Below the pieces are notes generated by a model, which was not told where the DNA came from, did not search any database, and saw only the letters and a program-made list of their open reading frames with translations. From Spiroplasma sp. NBRC 100390 (lineage in GTDB: Bacteria; Bacillota_I; Bacilli_A; Mycoplasmatales; Mycoplasmataceae), in the NCBI RefSeq assembly GCF_001886495.1, contig NZ_CP018022.1, positions 806,001 through 870,000 on the forward strand: a stretch of 64,000 bases of DNA. The letters are read 5' to 3'. Of the stretch, positions 1 to 10,516 are shown one piece after another (the first letter of the stretch is position 1; every line of letters begins with the position of its first letter). The translations under genes were made by a program, and so were the position numbers.

Positions 1-315
<315 letters not shown>

Positions 316-335
316 CAAAATCGTTCCTTTCTGTC

Positions 336-530
336 ATAAAAAAAGTAAGACTATAAGAGCGCCGATATGGCGCGGTACCATCTTACTTTATAAATATTTG
401 TTCAATATTTACCTTTTTTTACAATGCTTTTTTAGTTGTAAAAACAAGGGATAATTATTTGGGTTTTATAATTAGCTCTCATCATCCTAATCTTGCTGCG
501 ATAAAAGGGCCAAATAATTGTGGTTTGTTT
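336..530 (-). promoter_or_regulatory. T-box leader of ileS with its intrinsic terminator
   Basis: The minus strand carries the T-box core TGGTACCGCG (371-380) followed by a terminator: GTAAGA (381-386) pairs with TCTTAC (345-350), GGCGC pairs around the loop, and a U run lies at about 338-344. Upstream, AATTATTTGG and CCAAATAATT can pair to close a short Stem I. Family knowledge: uncharged tRNA-Ile would stabilise the antiterminator. I could not assign the specifier codon with certainty. Stem I is clearly shorter than that of the pheS T-box in this window. Confidence 0.8.
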
Positions 531-554
531 TCTTATAGATAAATCTTACACTAT

Positions 555-959
555 TTATCTAATTTTGTTAATAATTTCTTTCTTAATCATTTCGGTAATC
601 CGTTCACCATCATTAATCGAAAAGGCATAAATTCGTTTATTTCGTTCTAAAAACTCATCAATTACTTTTAAGACATTTTGTGGATTATGTCGTTGACGGT
701 CAATTTCTTCTAATAAAACAGCAATTTCATCTTTAAACGCATATGAAAAATCAACCGCTTTCATAATAATACGACCGGCATTATGACTAGCAACTTCAAA
801 AGCTTCCCGTGATTTTTCAATATTATATCGCGAAATATGTTCTAAATGTTGAAGTTCTTGCAACCGTTGTACTAATTGGCGATTATCATATGTTAACTTT
901 TCAATAATTTCATTCTGTTCACGAATAACTGTTCGTAAGTCTCTATCTTGTTCTGCCAT
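555..959 (-). CDS. Small coiled-coil protein at the DivIVA position of the division cluster
   Basis: A 134-residue soluble, charged protein. Residues 1-50 form a strong predicted coiled coil (EQNEIIEKL...NRQLVQRLQELQ). Residues 50-134 are mixed alpha-helical. It lies 15 bp downstream of the ylmH-like gene and just before ileS, where Firmicutes carry divIVA. It lacks the usual DivIVA N-terminal membrane-binding signature (the F..GY..EVD pattern), so the call rests on position and the coiled coil only. A role in division-site organisation is inference. Confidence 0.6.
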   Translation of the reverse strand: MAEQDRDLRTVIREQNEIIEKLTYDNRQLVQRLQELQHLEHISRYNIEKSREAFEVASHNAGRIIMKAVDFSYAFKDEIAVLLEEIDRQRHNPQNVLKVIDEFLERNKRIYAFSINDGERITEMIKKEIINKIR

Positions 960-974
960 AATTTCCCCTACTTT

Positions 975-1724
975 TTATGCAAATTTTGCAATTGTAATTC
1001 GATAATGTTGATTTTTGCTAGGAATAATTTCATTAATTTTAAAACGACCATACCGTCTTATTGATATTATAATATCACAAGCAACTTGAAAAGTCTTATT
1101 ATTTACCACTGAAAAATTGACATAAACATTATCTGCTTCAACATAAGCTTGTGCTTTTTGACGAGATAAATTACAAATCGCACTAACAACAGCATCTAAC
1201 CGTAAACTTTTAACTGTTTTCGTAAAAATCGTAAATTGATGATCAAGCACAACAGGAGCTGCTACTTCTTGCCACGTTAAAACGTGCTTTTGAATTACAA
1301 TTGGAGTATTGGTAAAAACAGGAGCAATTTTAGTTAAAACGCTCAAGTAAATCATTGTTGGTGTGACATATAAATCACCAATTACCCGTAAATCTAACTG
1401 TAGCTGGTTTAAAATAAAACCCAGCAAAACATGGTGTTGCAAAATCATGGGGGTTGGCTGCGGTGCTGCTAGCACAATCGTATTATCTTCGGTGCTATTA
1501 AAACTAACCGTCTTGCGAAAACCATTAACAAATGGCGCATGAATGGTATAATCCGTTATTTTTTCTTGGCGCAAAATAGCGGTTAAAATCGCTAACTGGC
1601 GTAAGTCCAGAAAATCCGTTGCAACAATTTTTCCTTGCCGGGATTGAACACACCATCCTTTAATCTTATTAACTAAATCATAATCTTGCTGGTAATGTTG
1701 TAATAATTGGTTCTTATTAAGCAT
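975..1724 (-). CDS. YlmH-like S4-domain RNA-binding protein
   Basis: A 249-residue protein of the YlmH family, known as a division-cluster gene and an RNA- and ribosome-associated factor. The C-terminal third holds an S4 RNA-binding domain (about 175-235): SLRLDAVVSAICNLSRQKA, then the VEADNVYVNF strand and IISIRRYGRFKI. The N-terminal two thirds match the family's uncharacterised domain. Its ATG (1724) lies inside the end of sepF (8 bp overlap), so it is translationally coupled in the division operon. Function follows from the family; nothing in the sequence shows its specific RNA target. Confidence 0.8.
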   Translation of the reverse strand: MLNKNQLLQHYQQDYDLVNKIKGWCVQSRQGKIVATDFLDLRQLAILTAILRQEKITDYTIHAPFVNGFRKTVSFNSTEDNTIVLAAPQPTPMILQHHVLLGFILNQLQLDLRVIGDLYVTPTMIYLSVLTKIAPVFTNTPIVIQKHVLTWQEVAAPVVLDHQFTIFTKTVKSLRLDAVVSAICNLSRQKAQAYVEADNVYVNFSVVNNKTFQVACDIIISIRRYGRFKINEIIPSKNQHYRITIAKFA

Positions 1725-2139
1725 CTTTTGTAATCGTAAATTGATAAGTTTTATGTTCTAACTTTTGAACATCACCATCAAATGCATACATTACCCCGGT
1801 CATAAAATCTAACAAGCGAACACGCTCTTCTTTTGATAACTTTTCCAAATGAACAACTAACTGTCCTTTGTTCAATAATAAGTCCGCCATTTTTGGAGCG
1901 TCATTATAACTATCCGCAACAAAACCAGTGCTCATCGTTGAACTAGTTTCACTACTAGTCACGTTTCGCGCTGGTTCTGGCGCATCAAAAGTAACCTTTC
2001 GGAAAGGAACAGTTGATGCTGGAGTGGCTTGTTCTTCTTTGTGGTCAGTTTGGACAATTGGTTCAACAGCAGTGTCATTAAAATCAATGCGGGGCTGAGA
2101 ATCGTAAATACTTTTGGGTTTTTTCTTAAAAATACTCAT
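1717..2139 (-). CDS. sepF: SepF-like cell division protein
   Basis: A 140-residue protein with a low-complexity linker (residues 12-75), then a compact SepF domain: DAPKMADLLLNKGQLVVHLEKLSKEERVRLLDFMTGVMYAFDG shows the family's A..IAD.L....V.VNL..L..E...R..DFL.G..Y pattern. SepF bundles FtsZ at the division ring in Firmicutes. The N-terminus MSIFKKKPK is basic, whereas the family usually has an amphipathic membrane-targeting helix there. I chose the ATG at 2139; a UUG nine bases upstream is also in frame. The ATG directly follows the ftsZ stop, so the two are coupled. Confidence 0.85.
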   Translation of the reverse strand: MSIFKKKPKSIYDSQPRIDFNDTAVEPIVQTDHKEEQATPASTVPFRKVTFDAPEPARNVTSSETSSTMSTGFVADSYNDAPKMADLLLNKGQLVVHLEKLSKEERVRLLDFMTGVMYAFDGDVQKLEHKTYQFTITKDA

Positions 2140-2141
2140 TA

Positions 2142-3386
2142 TTATCAACTACGACGAACAAATGGTGGTAAATCATCATCGTCATCATCACTATCATTAT
2201 CAGCTGAGCGATTATTTTCATTGACATGTTCTTTCCACGCATTAATTCGACGGTTTGCATTTGCCGTTTCACGACCAGCATTTTCTTGTAAACTATTAAA
2301 ATAACTTGGGCGCTTACGCACAACTTCTTGATCCTCTTCGCCTTCATCAGCATCTCCACGCGGGGTTGCTTTTGGTGCAGGTTCTTCATACTCTTCCATT
2401 GAAGCACGATAATTATTTTCGGGGTTTAGAAAATTTTCATCTTCATCAAACCCTGTTGCAATAACTGTTACAATCATTTCATCATCTAAATGCTCATTAA
2501 CAGCTGTTCCAAAAATAATATTAACTTCCCCACCAATTGCTTGTTTAACAATATCAACAGCATCATTCGCATCGTTTAACGTTAATGTGTTTCCACCAGT
2601 AACATTAATAATTGCATCTTTTGCCCCACGAATTGAAGCTTCTAATAATGGTGAAATAATCGCCTTGTTAGCAGCTTCAATTGCTTTGTCTTTCCCAGAA
2701 CCAATTCCAATCCCGAATAAAGCATTACCTTTGCTTTTCATTACCGTTTTAATATCGGCAAAGTCTAAGTTAATTAATGATGGTACCGCAATTAAATCGG
2801 TAATTGTTTGTACTCCTTGCCGCAAAATATTATCCGCCTCTTTGAAGGAATCTTTCAATGGCACTCCCCCAATGACTTCTAATAAACGGTCATTTGAAAT
2901 AATAATTAATGAATCAACATGTTTGCGTAATTCTTCCGTTCCTTGAATCGCATAACTGTTACGAGCACGTCCTTCAAAAGAAAATGGGGTCGTAATAATT
3001 CCGACTGTTAATGCGCCTTGCTCTTTTGCAATTTTTGCAATAATTGGAGCTGCTCCAGTTCCGGTTCCACCACCCATTCCAGCGGCAACAAAAACCATAT
3101 CAGCTCCTTTTAAAGCTTCCTTGATTTCCTCTGCTGATTCAATCGCTGCTTGACGTCCAACATCAGGATTTGCACCAGCACCAAGTCCTTTTGATGTTTC
3201 TTTTCCTAATACGATTTTATTTTTTGATTTTGAAACACTAATAATTTGGGCATCAGTATTCGCAACAATAAATTCCACTCCTTGGACTCCAGCTTCAATC
3301 ATCCTATTAACAGCATTATTACCAGCTCCACCAATTCCAATGACCTTTATTGACGCAACTTGTTCATAATTATCAAAATTGTCCAT
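2142..3386 (-). CDS. ftsZ: Cell division GTPase FtsZ
   Basis: The tubulin homologue that forms the division ring. The sequence shows the glycine-rich N-terminal [13 protein letters not shown], the tubulin signature GGGTGTG (residues 105-111), the T7 loop with [11 protein letters not shown], and an acidic linker of six aspartates leading to the C-terminal peptide DLPPFVRRS. With UGA as Trp the protein gains one final residue, RRSW, before UAA; the standard code would call UGA the stop. Length is 414 residues. It sits between ftsA and sepF in a division cluster that lacks the mur genes, as expected for a wall-less bacterium. Confidence 0.97.
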
Positions 3387-3427
3387 AACCTTAACTCCTC
3401 CATTTTTTTATATATATATTGTACTAT

Positions 3428-4771
3428 TTATTTAATGTTTTGGTAATATTTTTGATGATATTGTTGTGAACCATTAAAATGTTGTTGATTAAGATTCACT
3501 AACCCTTGTGATGCCCCGTCAGGAATTGCTGGTTGGCCACTATCATCAGGTGCCAGCATTCGTCCTTTTTTATCAGGATTATTATTTAAATAGCGAATAT
3601 AGCGATGATCAACTGACTGAACATTTGTTGCACTAACTTTGTTTGCTAAATGTTGATAATAAATATTCCCTAATAATCCTGTTGTTCATGTTTCTTTTGC
3701 TCCTAAAGTTGGAGAAGTATAAACCGAAATGTTGCGGTCTTTATTTAAAGCTAATAAGGTTTCTTTAAACCCACTAATTCGTAAAATTTCACCAATAACA
3801 ACCATTGGATAATTATAGCGCCCTAAGCTATGTGCCAATTTTTCATTTAATGTTTCCATTTCTTCGTTTAAAACATGATTAACAATTTGTTTTAAATCAT
3901 AATGGGTAAAATTTAATTGTTTTTGTTGTTGATGATCATATTTGCTATAAATAATTAAATTATCTTTACTATTATTATTTAAATTAATGATTTTATATAA
4001 ATACTTTAGTGCTTGCTTATTATCACAATTTAAGATATGACGTAACCGATTAATAATTTTTTTAACTCCACCCGGAATAATAATCTGGTCACATAAAGTC
4101 TCACGAACAAAGACGTAAGCTTTAATACTGTCATAATCTCAATCAATAATTGTAATCCCGTTCTGTAAATCAACTGGCGAAGCAAGATTCCACGCAAGAC
4201 TAAACCCTTCTGGAAGGATACCCATAATTTCTACTTTGGCATATTTTAAAGTAGCAAAAATACTTTGAATAATTTGTTTTTTTGTTACATAAACAATTGC
4301 CTTAATACTTACTTTATGCGCCGCCTGCCCTATTGGTGGCGCTGATAATGCTTTTTGTTCATTAAGAATGTAACGATATGGTCTAATAAAGAACGCTGTT
4401 TCATCATCTAATAACGGTACTTCTTTTGCTAATGTAATTAATGAATCAATATCATTTTTCGTAATCAGACGATCATGTGTTAAATTTAGCATTTTGGTTG
4501 AAGTTTTAATTGTCATATTATTAGCCGGAACAGTAATTGCCACCCGTTCAATTTCAATTCCTAATTGGCGATTAGCATCTTTAATTAAACTCGCTAATTC
4601 TTTTGCAACATTTTTTTCATCAATAATGATGCCATTGTCTGAAAAGCGATATTCAAGATGTCTTTTATAAAGCACTTTAATTTGTGATTCACTATAAACA
4701 CCAACCATAAAACTAAAACTATAATTTTTAATTTCTAACACAGCATAGACTTCTTTTAACTTATAGTCCAT
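3428..4771 (-). CDS. ftsA: FtsA-like actin-family division protein
   Basis: A 447-residue actin/HSP70-fold protein immediately upstream of ftsZ. Recognisable parts are the N-terminal AVLEIKNYSF strand, the AITVPANNMTIKTSTKMLNL segment typical of FtsA domain 1C, and GIVxIDxG-like ITIIDWDYDS at about 210. The C-terminus (GSQQYHQKYYQNIK) is polar and lacks an obvious amphipathic membrane anchor, so it is diverged. I start it at ATG 4771, which sits five bases behind an AGGAGGTG site; an upstream GUG overlaps that site and is unlikely. It contains UGA Trp codons. Confidence 0.82.
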
Positions 4772-4809
4772 TTCGTTCACCTCCTTTTAATATCTTTTTT
4801 AGTCGAATA

Positions 4810-5751
4810 TTATTTCACCCGTTCTAATATTCGTAACTTTGCACTAGTACTGCGAGGATTAAGTGTTTGTTCATCCAACGCTGGTACAATTGCTTTTTTG
4901 GTAATAATGCGGTAATTACTTTCAAAATGTGATACCGTTGGTAATTGTTGATTAATTTCATAGTTTGGATCTTGTGTTAGAGTTTGAAAATACTTTTTAA
5001 CAATCCGGTCTTCTAACGAATGAAACGAAATAACAACTAACCGTCCTTTAACCGCTAACATTGTAACTGCTTGTTCTAACGATGCTTGTAAAACTGATAA
5101 TTCTTGATTTACTTCAATCCGTAACGCTTGAAAAACACGTTTTGCTGGATGTTTTGCTTTTTTTAGAACTTTTTGCGGTAAACTTTTTTTAATAATTGCT
5201 ACTAATTGAAATGTTGTTTCAATTGGTTGTTCATCACGAGCAACAACAATATTTTTAGCAATAACTTTTGCAAATGGTTCTTCACCATACTCTTGAAAAA
5301 CTTTTACTAATGCAGCAACAGAATAAGTATTAATAACCGTTTTAGCTGTTAATGCTTGTTGTTGATTCATTCGCATATCTAACACACTATCATAACGATA
5401 ACTAAATCCCCGTTTGTCATCATCTAACTGGGGGGATGAAACACCAAGGTCATATAAAATTCCATTGACCATTTTAATTTGGCGCAATTGTAATTCAGCA
5501 GCTAAATTAACAAAGTTATTTTTAATAATTTCATAATTATGGTAATTACTTTGTTGTAGCACTTGTTGCGAAGCAACAATTGCATCATCATCTTGTTCAA
5601 AACAATATAATTTTCCAGCGGCCAAATGTTTTAAAATTTCAAGACTATGGCCAGCTCGCCCTAGAGTACAATCAACATAAATCCCGTTGGGAATAATATT
5701 TAACCCTATAATTGCTTCTTGTAATAAAACACTTTGATGTTTAAATTCCAT
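4810..5751 (-). CDS. rsmH: 16S rRNA (cytosine1402-N4)-methyltransferase RsmH (MraW)
   Basis: A 313-residue SAM-dependent methyltransferase that modifies C1402 in the decoding site of 16S rRNA. Visible motifs are HQSVLLQEAI at the N-terminus, the SAM-binding YVDCTLGRAGHSLEIL, LYDLGVSSPQLDDDKRGFSYR, FQALRIEVNQEL and the C-terminal VISFHSLEDRIVKKYF. Length and motif order match the family. Its start lies 3 bp from the mraZ stop, the usual mraZ-rsmH arrangement. Confidence 0.96.
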   Translation of the reverse strand: MEFKHQSVLLQEAIIGLNIIPNGIYVDCTLGRAGHSLEILKHLAAGKLYCFEQDDDAIVASQQVLQQSNYHNYEIIKNNFVNLAAELQLRQIKMVNGILYDLGVSSPQLDDDKRGFSYRYDSVLDMRMNQQQALTAKTVINTYSVAALVKVFQEYGEEPFAKVIAKNIVVARDEQPIETTFQLVAIIKKSLPQKVLKKAKHPAKRVFQALRIEVNQELSVLQASLEQAVTMLAVKGRLVVISFHSLEDRIVKKYFQTLTQDPNYEINQQLPTVSHFESNYRIITKKAIVPALDEQTLNPRSTSAKLRILERVK

Positions 5752-5754
5752 AGC

Positions 5755-6186
5755 TTAAATTTTTTCCTCAAAGTTCTTCGCCGCTTCTTCCATTCCTGGT
5801 GCTTGGTCAATATAATTTTCTCAAACTTGCGGATCTCATAACTCAAGGTGATCGTTATTTCCAATAACAACAACATCTTTAGTAATACTTGCTTTATTTT
5901 GTAAAATAGACGAAATTTTAATTCGTCCAGCATTATCGAAAGTAGTTTCATCAGACATTGACATAATTTTCCGCGTCAATGCCCGTCCTTCGGGTGTGGC
6001 CTGTCCTGTTGAAGCAACTTTTTCGGTTCACTTCAATCATTCTTCTTCATTACGAACATCAATACAACCATCAAAACCAAGAGATATAAAGACTTTTTCA
6101 TCTTTAAATTGCTCTCGCATTTTAGAAGGAATTGTTAATCTTCCTTTATCATCTAAAGTATGGTTGTAAGTTCCTAATAATGCCAT
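5755..6186 (-). CDS. mraZ: Transcriptional regulator MraZ
   Basis: A 143-residue protein with two AbrB-like half-domains, each with the family DxxGR motif: LDDKGRLTIP near residue 13 and DNAGRIKIS near 90. MraZ binds repeated boxes in front of its own operon and controls the division cluster. Matching boxes (CACTTT on the plus strand) overlap the promoter just upstream, so autoregulation is likely. The start at 6186 is the ATG that gives MALLGTYNHT, the canonical N-terminus. Confidence 0.95.
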
Positions 6187-6201
6187 TTTATCCCATTCTC
6201 C

Positions 6202-6251
6202 CCCACTTTCCTACATATTATATGATACTATTTCCCACTTTGCAACACTTT
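6202..6251 (-). promoter_or_regulatory. mraZ promoter with overlapping MraZ boxes
   Basis: On the minus strand TTGCAA (6240-6245) and TATAAT (6217-6222) are 17 bp apart, a near-ideal vegetative promoter. Three AAAGTG boxes are present: 6246-6251, 6236-6241 (10 bp apart and over the -35 element) and 6204-6209 near the ribosome binding site. Known from mycoplasmas: MraZ binds AAAGTG-type repeats. The arrangement predicts feedback control of the division operon. Confidence 0.82.
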
Positions 6252-6353
6252 TAGTAATTTTTTTACAAAAAAGAACATTTTTTAAGTATCAAAACTTTTA
6301 ATTTTCTGCCAAGTTTTATTAAGGTTCCCCACTTCCTCCCCCGTGGTTTGACT

Positions 6354-6388
6354 AAAAAAAAAAAAAAAAAGAATCTTTAACAAGATTC
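6354..6388 (-). terminator. Intrinsic terminator after rpmF
   Basis: On the minus strand GAATCTT, a short loop and AAGATTC (6371-6388) are followed by a run of 17 U (6354-6370). It ends the DUF177-rpmF transcript and separates it from the mraZ promoter. Confidence 0.88.
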
Positions 6389-6409
6389 TCAGATTAATGA
6401 AATATTAAA

Positions 6410-6586
6410 TTAATCAACTCTAACAACTTCTTTATTCTTATAATATCCACATTCACGACAAACTCTGTGTGGCTTAATTGTTGCCCCACAGTTTTTACAT
6501 GCTATTAAAGTTGCCCCAACTAATTTAAAATGGGTACGGCGTTTTCTTTTTGCCTGTTTGGATGTTTTGCGAAATGGTACTGCCAT
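6410..6586 (-). CDS. rpmF: 50S ribosomal protein L32
   Basis: A 58-residue ribosomal protein with the L32 pattern [19 protein letters not shown] and a zinc ribbon made by two CxxC pairs (CKNCG and CRECG). It was missed by simple ORF calling because of its size. Its ATG overlaps the stop of the DUF177 gene by one base, the usual yceD-rpmF pairing. Confidence 0.97.
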   Translation of the reverse strand: MAVPFRKTSKQAKRKRRTHFKLVGATLIACKNCGATIKPHRVCRECGYYKNKEVVRVD

Positions 6587-7104
6587 TATTTCCCCTCCTT
6601 TGTCGTTTTAACCAATTTTTCGTGTAATTGTTCTCATCGTGAATCCACTTGTGTGGCCTGATATGCTGCAAATTCTTCTTCGGAAAAAACTTGCCAAGTT
6701 GAATCACCACTAATTATTTTATCACTATTTTTTGATAAATTAATAGGAATATTCATAATTATTTCATCTCACGCATATTTTATTATATCAAAGTTTTGTT
6801 CATTTAAATAATTAATATCACTTTTTTTATAAAATTTAAAACTATATTCATCGTTTCATTTTAAATTAATTGGCACCTTAAAATGTTCTAAGCTTCGTGC
6901 ATCTTCCACAATAATTTCACCCTGAATTGTTGCCACAACATTAATTGCATTTAAATTTGAATGATAAGTAAGTGTTCCTTTAATAACAACACCATTAAGC
7001 GCTTTAATATTTGGTGAATAAGCTAGTAACTCATCAGCAATAATTAGCGGTGTTTCAATTGAAATTATTGGTTGCTTGATCAAATCTGCTTCTGTATAAA
7101 TCAT
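6586..7104 (-). CDS. YceD/DUF177 family protein upstream of rpmF
   Basis: A 172-residue soluble protein. DUF177 proteins sit upstream of rpmF in most bacteria and have been tied to large-subunit rRNA accumulation. The pattern here fits: a beta-rich N-terminal half with [24 protein letters not shown], then PINLKWNDEYSF and a C-terminal acidic helix. It lacks the family's conserved cysteines, as several mollicute versions do. It reads through UGA codons at several sites, so the standard code sees only its first 82 residues. Confidence 0.8.
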
Positions 7105-7186
7105 TATTTTCCCCCATTTACTATTAATTTTAACAGATTTTTTACTACAATTAATTTGATGAATAAAATTTTTTTTGGAAAATTAT

Positions 7187-7195
7187 TGTTATAAT
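7187..7195 (+). promoter_or_regulatory. Extended -10 promoter of the RpiR-type regulator
   Basis: TGTTATAAT (TG, one base, TATAAT) lies about 50 bp upstream of the ATG at 7248, in the short region divergent from the DUF177 gene. No good -35 hexamer is seen, which is typical for extended -10 promoters. A GAGGAG ribosome binding site follows. Confidence 0.6.
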
Positions 7196-7247
7196 ATAAC
7201 TATACATTTATTTTTAAATACTAAATGTGTAAAAATGAGGAGCCAAA

Positions 7248-8090
7248 ATGAAAATAATAACATATGACAAAGAGAACCAGTTAACTGAATTGCAAATTCA
7301 ATTAATTGAAAAGTTAAATAACGATATTCAAAGTGTTTTAGAGTTAACTATCAACGAATTAGCGGACAGTCTTTTTATTAATACATCAACATTAAGTCGG
7401 TTAATTAAAAAATTAGGTTTTGAAAATTATAGTAAATTTAAAGTGTGAGTTGCCGGAAAATATAATAATATTAAAGAATTTGATATTCAAGAAGATGACA
7501 CAACCTTACATAATGTTATTGATAATATTTATAAATTACACACCTATGCTCTGGATGAAACTTATCGCAATTTAAAAATGAACCAGTTAGAACGAATTAT
7601 CGATACAATTCATAATAGTAACCGCATTATTATTTGGGGCATTAGCCGTCATAGTTTAATTTGTGATAATTTAAATCTCCACTTAAATGTTTTAAAATAT
7701 AATTCAACTTATTTATCAAACTATTATGCAACAATTCAAATCATTGAAACGCTTGGAGCAGAAGATCTCTTAATCTTAGTTTCTAAAAGTTTACAAGACG
7801 CTGAATATCATTTCTTAATCGAAATTGCATCAAAACGAAATGTTCAAATTATTTTACTAACAATCAACAAAGAATATAAAGGGCCCGCTAATTTACAAAA
7901 ATTAACTTTAGAAAATACGGAAATTTTAAATTTTTATATTGATAACCCCCGTTATGTTTCACGTTTAATGTTAATTAATATAATATTTGGGATGTTAATT
8001 GCTAAATACCATCCTACCCATAATGAAGAATATCAAGATTATTACTTGGCAATTGATGAATGACATGAATATGTTAAAAAAATGAAATAG
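7248..8090 (+). CDS. RpiR/MurR-family transcriptional regulator (HTH plus SIS domain)
   Basis: A 280-residue regulator. Residues 1-75 form the HTH_6 fold, with SVLELTINELADSLFINTSTLSRLIKKLGFENYSKF carrying the typical recognition helix. Residues 105-230 are a SIS phosphosugar-binding domain (NRIIIWGISRHSLICDNLNLHL and later LILVSKSL). Such proteins sense sugar phosphates and control sugar uptake or amino-sugar genes. It stands alone on the plus strand between two minus-strand operons, so its target cannot be read from context. Two in-frame UGA codons (W67 and one near the end) split it under the standard code. Confidence 0.88.
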
Positions 8091-8112
8091 GTAAACCTAT
8101 TTCATTTTTTTA
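8081..8112. terminator. Bidirectional terminator between the RpiR gene and pheT
   Basis: AATGAAATAGGT, a two-base loop and ACCTATTTCATT form a strong stem with A and T runs on either side. It can end the plus-strand regulator and the convergent pheST transcript. The pheT stop codon lies in its right flank. Confidence 0.85.
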
Positions 8113-10506
8113 ACGAATTTGTAATTTTAGTTTTGCTAAATTAGCCTTAATTTTATCAAATTGTTGATTAACATCTGCTTCTGTTAATTGTTTTGCCATA
8201 TTATTAAAAGTGAAACTAATTGTTAAAGCATGATGTTTTGGCATTGCTTTTTCATCAAAATATTGATCAATCACTTCTGTTGTGACAACATCTTTAACTT
8301 CTGTTAAAATTGTTTTTTTAATATCTTGATAACTTAATTCGTTTGGTACTCAAATTGAGATATCACGACTACTTGGTGTAAACTTATAAAGATTAGTAAA
8401 AAAAGTTCTTTTTTTAGCAGGATAATTAAAGATTACTTCAAAGTTAATTTCACCAAAATAAACTGGTGCTTTTAAATCATGTTCTTTACTATAGACTGGA
8501 TGAATTACCCCAATTACTGCTAACAATTGTTTTCCTAATCAAATTTCACTGGTTTGATATGGATGATAAACATTATTTGCTGGTGCTTTTTGATAAGTTA
8601 ACGCATTAAGATCAATTTGTTCACTTTCGAAATAAGCTTCTAATAAACTTTTCATATAGTAATATGAATTTGTTAGTTTTTCCCCGGTTGCTTTATTTTC
8701 AACAATTTCAGTTTGGCTAACAAACGCCCCATGATAATAACTTTCCCCATCATTTGCGTAAATCTTTTCCACGGTAAATAATTTTACATTTTTATTATTC
8801 CGTGCATTATTATAAACAACACTCTCTAATAAACTGTTTGTTAAACTTAAGCGCATTACTTCGTGTTCTTGTGATAATGGCGATAATAAATGATACGGTT
8901 TTTGATAATTAAAAAAGTTAAAATTTTCAATTTCTTTCGTACTAACTAAGGCATAAGTTTTTGCTTGATAAAAACCGTTATTTAATAAAAATGTTTCAAA
9001 ATTTCGCATTGTTTTTTCATCTGGACGCTTTGCTTTTGCTAAATTAGGAAGCATTGGTGGTTGTGGGATAATTTGATCATAACCAAACAAGCGGGCAATT
9101 TCCTCAATTAAATCTGCTTTTTGAAAAATATCTGTTCTTGTTACTGGTGGCGTTACTAACAATTTTCCCCCTGTTTCTTGTAAACGAAATGCTAATGGTT
9201 CTAATAAGATTTTAATATCTGCTAGCTGAAAATTATGACCAATCAACTGGTTAATTTCAGTTAAACTAATGCTAATTGGTTCAACGGCTTTTTTATATTC
9301 TTTAATAAAATTTAAAACAGATAATTCTTCTAAAAAACCATTAATTTTTAATAAGTATAAATAACGTGACAATCCTAAACCAACTGTTGCATAACTAAGC
9401 GGTTTAATATAACGTTGTAAGTTAATATTACTAATCCCAACTTTCCGTTGTTGTTGCCGCATTACAATATGATTCAAGTGTAATGCTAAAACAGTAATCT
9501 CTTTTGTCTTAGCATTTACAGCATACATTGGATTTACCCGCACCCCAATTAATTCCACAAATTCATCACCATCAACAACAACTAAATCACCTTTATTAAT
9601 TGCAAAAGTTTTATTTTCATAATTATCAGTAATTTTTAATGTTGCTTTAATTTTATCAAAATCATAAATTAATAATGGCTGTCCTGTTTCTAACGTTGTT
9701 TTAATTGCTAGATCTCCTAATGGATCAGCGCTATTTGATTGATATTCATTAATTTTTAATCATACTCGTTCGGCTAATTTTAATGGAGTTTGCTCTGCTG
9801 TTAACTTGACATTAACACTAATTGCTGATTGAACAGCAACTGAATCTAACACCACTTTTAACGGATTCTGATATTCTTTTAAATTTTCTGTTGACTCAAG
9901 TTCTAAAGGATATAATTCCCGCTTAAAATAACGAGCTAATTCCCGCGCTAATTCATAAGCGCTTAAGCAATCACTACGATTTAATGTTAAATCAATTTCA
10001 AACAAATAATCTGTTAAACCAATTTTTGCTAAGACATCATCAGCGCCAATCATATCATAAGAAACTTCTTTCTCATTAAAACTTAAAATAATCTCATCTT
10101 TTTCTTGATCTGTTAAATATTTCTCAGCAATTCCTAATTCGCTTAAGGAACATAACATTCCCTCAGAAGCATATCCTTTAATTTGGCGGGGTTCAATTTT
10201 CAGACCATTTGCTAAAACAGCACCTGGTTTTGCCACAACAGTATAACCATTTTCAGTTGGATTTTTAGCACCACAAACAATTGGGTCCACTAATTCTTGA
10301 CCCGTATCAACTAAGCAAAATTTTAGATGTGTATCAGAAATTTCATTTACAACTTGAATTCGGCCACAAACAACATTACTATTACGATCAAAATTATGGG
10401 TACGTTCAACCTCAAACCCTAAACTATTTAATGCTGCAACAATCTCATCATTACTAATATCTTCAAAATCAATATATTTATTTAATCATTTTCTTGTAAT
10501 AATCAT
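8110..10506 (-). CDS. pheT: Phenylalanyl-tRNA synthetase beta subunit
   Basis: A 798-residue beta subunit of the alpha2-beta2 PheRS that charges tRNA-Phe and edits mischarged Tyr. Regions in order: the N-terminal tRNA-binding OB fold with VDPIVCGAKNPTENGYTVVAKPGAVL, the B3/B4 region with YLFEIDLTLNRSDCLSAYELAREL, the B5 domain with DLIEEIARLFGYDQI, the catalytic-like core, and a ferredoxin-fold anticodon-binding C-terminus. ATG 10506 sits six bases behind GGAGG; an adjacent ATG at 10509 is too close. It follows pheS by 10 bp. Six or more UGA Trp codons fragment it under the standard code. Confidence 0.96.
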
Positions 10507-10516
10507 CATGGACCTC

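Noticed and set aside
555-959. Firm naming as divIVA
   Set aside because: Only the genomic position and the coiled coil agree; the defining N-terminal motif is absent.
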